From contig CAJONF010000098.1 in the NCBI GenBank assembly GCA_905236665.1, positions 1 to 7,436 on the forward strand: DNA of 7,436 bases, given 5' to 3'. Made by a program: the position numbers and the translations under genes. Below, piece after piece: positions 5,089 through 7,436 of the stretch; the stretch's first letter is position 1, and every line of letters starts with the position of its first letter. The notes under the pieces are model-generated. The model was not told where the DNA came from. It made no database searches and worked only from the letters and a program-made list of their open reading frames with translations. This DNA comes from an uncultured Selenomonadaceae bacterium (GTDB lineage Bacteria; Bacillota; Negativicutes; Selenomonadales; Selenomonadaceae).

Positions 5089-6573
5089 ATGTCAAAATAC
5101 GTAATGGGGATTGATCAGAGCACACAGGGCACGAAAATTATTTTGTTTGATTCGGGCGGAAAAGTTGCCTTTCAAGCTACAAAATCTCACAAACAATTCA
5201 TCAATGACAAAGGCTGGGTAGAACACGATCCCGAAGAAATTTGGCACAACGTCAAACTTTTGGCGCGTGAAATTACGCAAGATAACGGTATTTCAGCTCG
5301 TGACATCGTGGCAATCGGAATCAGCAACCAACGCGAAACCGCGCTTGCGTGGAATAAAACGACCGGCAAAAGCATTTATCCGGCTATCGTCTGGCAATGC
5401 GCTCGCGGAGCGGCTATCTGTGACGAACTCGAAGCACGCGGTTTGAAAAATCTTGTCAAAGAAAATACCGGTTTAATTTTGTCGCCGTATTTTTCCGCCG
5501 CAAAACTCGCGTGGATTATGCGCAATGTTCCTGAAGCGCAAAAATTAGCGGACGAAAAAAATCTATGCATGGGTACGGTTGACAGCTGGCTGATTCACAA
5601 AATGACCGGCGGCGAAATTTTTAAAACTGATTATTCAAATGCCTCAAGGACGCAACTTTTTAATATTAAAACTCTTGAATGGGACGCAGATATTTGCGCC
5701 GCCTTTAATATTCCCGTCAGCGCGTTACCGGAAGTAACCTTTTCTGATAGTCTATTCGGTCGGACGAAGATTGACGGGATTTTTGATGTAGAAGTTCCGA
5801 TTTGGGCTATGCTCGGCGATTCACACGCGGCACTTTTCGGACAAGGCAGCCACTCCGCCGGCAAAGCTAAAGCAACTTACGGGACAGGCTCTTCAATCAT
5901 GCTAAACACCGGCGGAAATTTAGTTAAAACTGAACAGGGTTTAGCTACGACAATCGCTTGGGGCATGAATAAAAAAATTTCTTATGCGCTGGAAGGAAAT
6001 ATCAACTATACCGGAGCAAGTATCACCTGGCTAAAGGACGATTTGAAACTAATCGAATCAGCCGCCGAAACTGAAATGCTTGCTCGTCAAGCCAATCCCG
6101 CTGATAAATCTTACTTCGTGCCGGCGTTTACGGGTCTTGGTGCGCCTTATTACGATAACGACGCCACGGGAATATTCAGCGGAATAACTCGCGTTACGGG
6201 TAAAAATGAAATGGTTCGTGCTGTGGTTGATAGCATTGCTTACCAAATTTACGACGTGATTAACTTAATGGAAAAAGTTTCTGGCGGCGAACTTGTTAAT
6301 TTAAAAGTTGACGGCGGTCCAACTCGAAATGCCTATTTAATGCAGTTTCAATCGGACATTTTAAATAAACCTGTCGAAGTCCCGCCAATAGCTGAACTTT
6401 CTGCCATGGGTGCGGCTTATTGCGCGGGTATTTCTGCAGGTTTTTATGATAAGGAAAAGATTTTCGGCGGGCTGTCTTGGAAAAATTATTCTCCAAACAT
6501 GGACGCTACTAAACGCGCAAAACTTTTAAAAGGGTGGTCAAACGCTATTAAAAAAGCTATGAGCAAAATTTAA
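5089..6573 (+). CDS. FGGY-family carbohydrate kinase
   Basis: This 494-residue cytoplasmic enzyme should transfer phosphate from ATP to a sugar or polyol. Its length matches the family (about 490-510). The N-terminal half has the phosphate loop GIDQSTQGTK (7-16), NQRET (80-84), VWQCAR (101-106) and the first FGGY signature YFSAAKLAWI (134-143). The likely catalytic base is Asp244 in GDSHAALFGQ (243-252). The C-terminal half has YGTGSS (264-269), the second FGGY signature (361-381, from GIFSGI to AVVD), and VDGGPTRN (408-415). It is closer to glycerol kinase than to typical xylulokinase in the QRET/VWQ region. However, glycerol kinase has GDQQAALFGQ and WQDRR where this has GDSHAALFGQ and WQCAR, so a different substrate is likely. 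The promoter upstream and the isomerase-like gene 21 bases downstream suggest it phosphorylates a ketose made by that partner. Confidence 0.92.
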   Translation: MSKYVMGIDQSTQGTKIILFDSGGKVAFQATKSHKQFINDKGWVEHDPEEIWHNVKLLAREITQDNGISARDIVAIGISNQRETALAWNKTTGKSIYPAIVWQCARGAAICDELEARGLKNLVKENTGLILSPYFSAAKLAWIMRNVPEAQKLADEKNLCMGTVDSWLIHKMTGGEIFKTDYSNASRTQLFNIKTLEWDADICAAFNIPVSALPEVTFSDSLFGRTKIDGIFDVEVPIWAMLGDSHAALFGQGSHSAGKAKATYGTGSSIMLNTGGNLVKTEQGLATTIAWGMNKKISYALEGNINYTGASITWLKDDLKLIESAAETEMLARQANPADKSYFVPAFTGLGAPYYDNDATGIFSGITRVTGKNEMVRAVVDSIAYQIYDVINLMEKVSGGELVNLKVDGGPTRNAYLMQFQSDILNKPVEVPPIAELSAMGAAYCAGISAGFYDKEKIFGGLSWKNYSPNMDATKRAKLLKGWSNAIKKAMSKI

Positions 6574-6579
6574 ATTTTT

Positions 6580-6585
6580 AGGAGG
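6580..6585 (+). promoter_or_regulatory. Ribosome binding site of the isomerase-like gene
   Basis: AGGAGG with nine bases to the ATG at 6595. A nearer ATG at 6590 opens a frame that stops after seven codons, so 6595 is the true start. Confidence 0.8.
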
Positions 6586-6594
6586 TTTAATGAA

Positions 6595-7436
6595 ATGCCG
6601 AGAATTAAATTAGGTTATGCGCCGACGCGCCGCAGTATTTTTAGTGCACCCGACGCAATTAAGTATCGCGGTTTGACGAAAGATCGCCTTAACGAGCTGG
6701 GGATTGATTTTGTTGACATTGACGACATAAACGCGGAAGGTTTGCTTTATGACGAGAATGATCGCTTGAAAATTCTCGAAAAGTTCAAGGCGGAAGGTAT
6801 CGACGGGCTGTTTTTCCCGCATTGCAATTTCGGTACCGAATACGTTTGCGCCCGATTGGCTCGCGATATGAATTTGCCCGTTCTGCTTTGGGGACCGCTT
6901 GACGAACGCCCCGATGAAAATGGCGTGAGACTTCGCGACACTCAATGCGGGCTGTTCGCTACGGGCAAAGTTATGCGCCGTTTTAGGGTGCCTTTTACAT
7001 ACATGACGAATTGCCGCCTGAATGATCCGGTTTTTGAGCGCGGACTTAGAGATTTTATTGCGGTGTGCAACGTTGTTAAAACGTTTAGAAATATTCGGAT
7101 TTTGCAGATTGGTCCGCGCCCGTTTGATTTTTGGTCGACGATGTGCAATGAGGGCGAACTTTTGGAAAAATTTAACGTGCAACTTTCGCCGATTCCCTTG
7201 CCCGAACTCACCAAAGAAGTTAGATTGGCTAAAGAGGAAGGCACCGAAGTTCAAAAGACGATTGAATATATCCGCGCAAATATGGAAGTTCTAATTAAAG
7301 ATGAGCAGTTGGAGAATGTAGCCGCGTTGAAAGTTGCGATGGCTAAACTTGTCGAAAAGTACGGTTGCAAGGCGGCGGCGATTCAGTGCTGGAACGCATT
7401 GCAGGACGAACTTGGGATTATGCCTTGTGCGGCAAA
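6595..7436 (+). CDS. L-fucose/L-arabinose isomerase-like protein (3' end outside window)
   Basis: The frame is open from the ATG at 6595 to the window edge, giving 280 codons without a stop, roughly 60% of a full-length family member. The sequence resembles the N-terminal and central domains of the FucI/AraA family of aldose-ketose isomerases. Recognisable pieces are GIDGLFFPHCNFGTE (68-82), LPVLLWGPLDE (94-104), DTQCGLFATG (115-124), ILQIGPRPFDFW (169-180) and AIQCWNALQDELGIMPC (262-278). Metal-binding acidic and His residues of the family lie mostly further C-terminal and cannot be checked. It follows the kinase by 21 bases with a strong ribosome binding site, so they are co-transcribed. 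The expected role is converting an aldose to the ketose the kinase uses. It is a divergent relative, so the substrate should not be assumed to be fucose or arabinose. Confidence 0.8.
   Translation, partial: MPRIKLGYAPTRRSIFSAPDAIKYRGLTKDRLNELGIDFVDIDDINAEGLLYDENDRLKILEKFKAEGIDGLFFPHCNFGTEYVCARLARDMNLPVLLWGPLDERPDENGVRLRDTQCGLFATGKVMRRFRVPFTYMTNCRLNDPVFERGLRDFIAVCNVVKTFRNIRILQIGPRPFDFWSTMCNEGELLEKFNVQLSPIPLPELTKEVRLAKEEGTEVQKTIEYIRANMEVLIKDEQLENVAALKVAMAKLVEKYGCKAAAIQCWNALQDELGIMPCAA

Noticed and set aside
5089..6573. Naming the FGGY kinase glpK or xylB
   Set aside because: It is glycerol-kinase-like in several motifs but differs at substrate-site positions, and its neighbours are a LacI regulator and an isomerase rather than glycerol uptake or oxidation genes.
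6590..6613. ATG at 6590 as the start of the gene after the kinase
   Set aside because: That frame stops after seven codons (TAG at 6611-6613). The ATG at 6595 has better spacing from AGGAGG and an open frame to the window end.
6610..7254. Long open frame on the minus strand, 214 codons
   Set aside because: It is entirely antisense to the isomerase-like gene, which has recognisable family motifs and a strong ribosome binding site. The antisense product is rich in Asn, Lys, Arg and Phe, with no recognisable domain.
7022..7294. 90-codon plus-strand frame inside the isomerase-like gene
   Set aside because: It is in another frame of a well supported coding sequence and has no family resemblance.

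Overview
The window is AT-rich, with strong AGGAGG-type ribosome binding sites, genes packed in the same direction and Firmicute-style regulator and kinase sequences. Three exported proteins, built on an LPP20/FlgT-N-like domain usually met in bacteria with an outer membrane, make a diderm Firmicute (Negativicutes, Selenomonas-like) the best guess. This is inference from style and protein families; no rRNA or other marker gene is present.

Layout. At the left edge (1-34, minus strand) are only the first 11 codons of a divergent gene with a good ribosome binding site. A 186-base AT-rich divergent intergenic region follows, with a sigma-A-type promoter for the plus-strand genes and a hairpin with flanking A and T runs. 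Positions 221-3803 hold a tight three-gene operon (4-base overlap, then a 14-base gap). It encodes an LPP20-like secreted protein, a coiled-coil protein with five TPRs, and a protein with about eleven TPRs. All three have signal peptides and a related N-terminal domain. A hairpin with a 12-T tail ends the operon at 3828-3859.

The second half is a carbohydrate module. A LacI-family regulator (3947-4993) has its own promoter. A second, very good promoter (5009-5037), carrying candidate operator repeats, drives an FGGY sugar kinase (5089-6573) and, 21 bases later, an L-fucose/L-arabinose isomerase-like protein (6595 to beyond the window end). Regulator, kinase and isomerase together suggest an inducible pathway in which an aldose is isomerised to a ketose and then phosphorylated. 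The sugar cannot be read from the sequence. The kinase looks glycerol-kinase-like but has changes around the substrate site, so glycerol is doubtful.

The most unusual points are the three-gene envelope operon with one shared domain and three different C-terminal architectures, the uncommon-sugar kinase/isomerase pair, and a LacI regulator with an atypical hinge whose candidate operators lack the usual central CG. No RNA genes, mobile elements or CRISPR arrays were seen.
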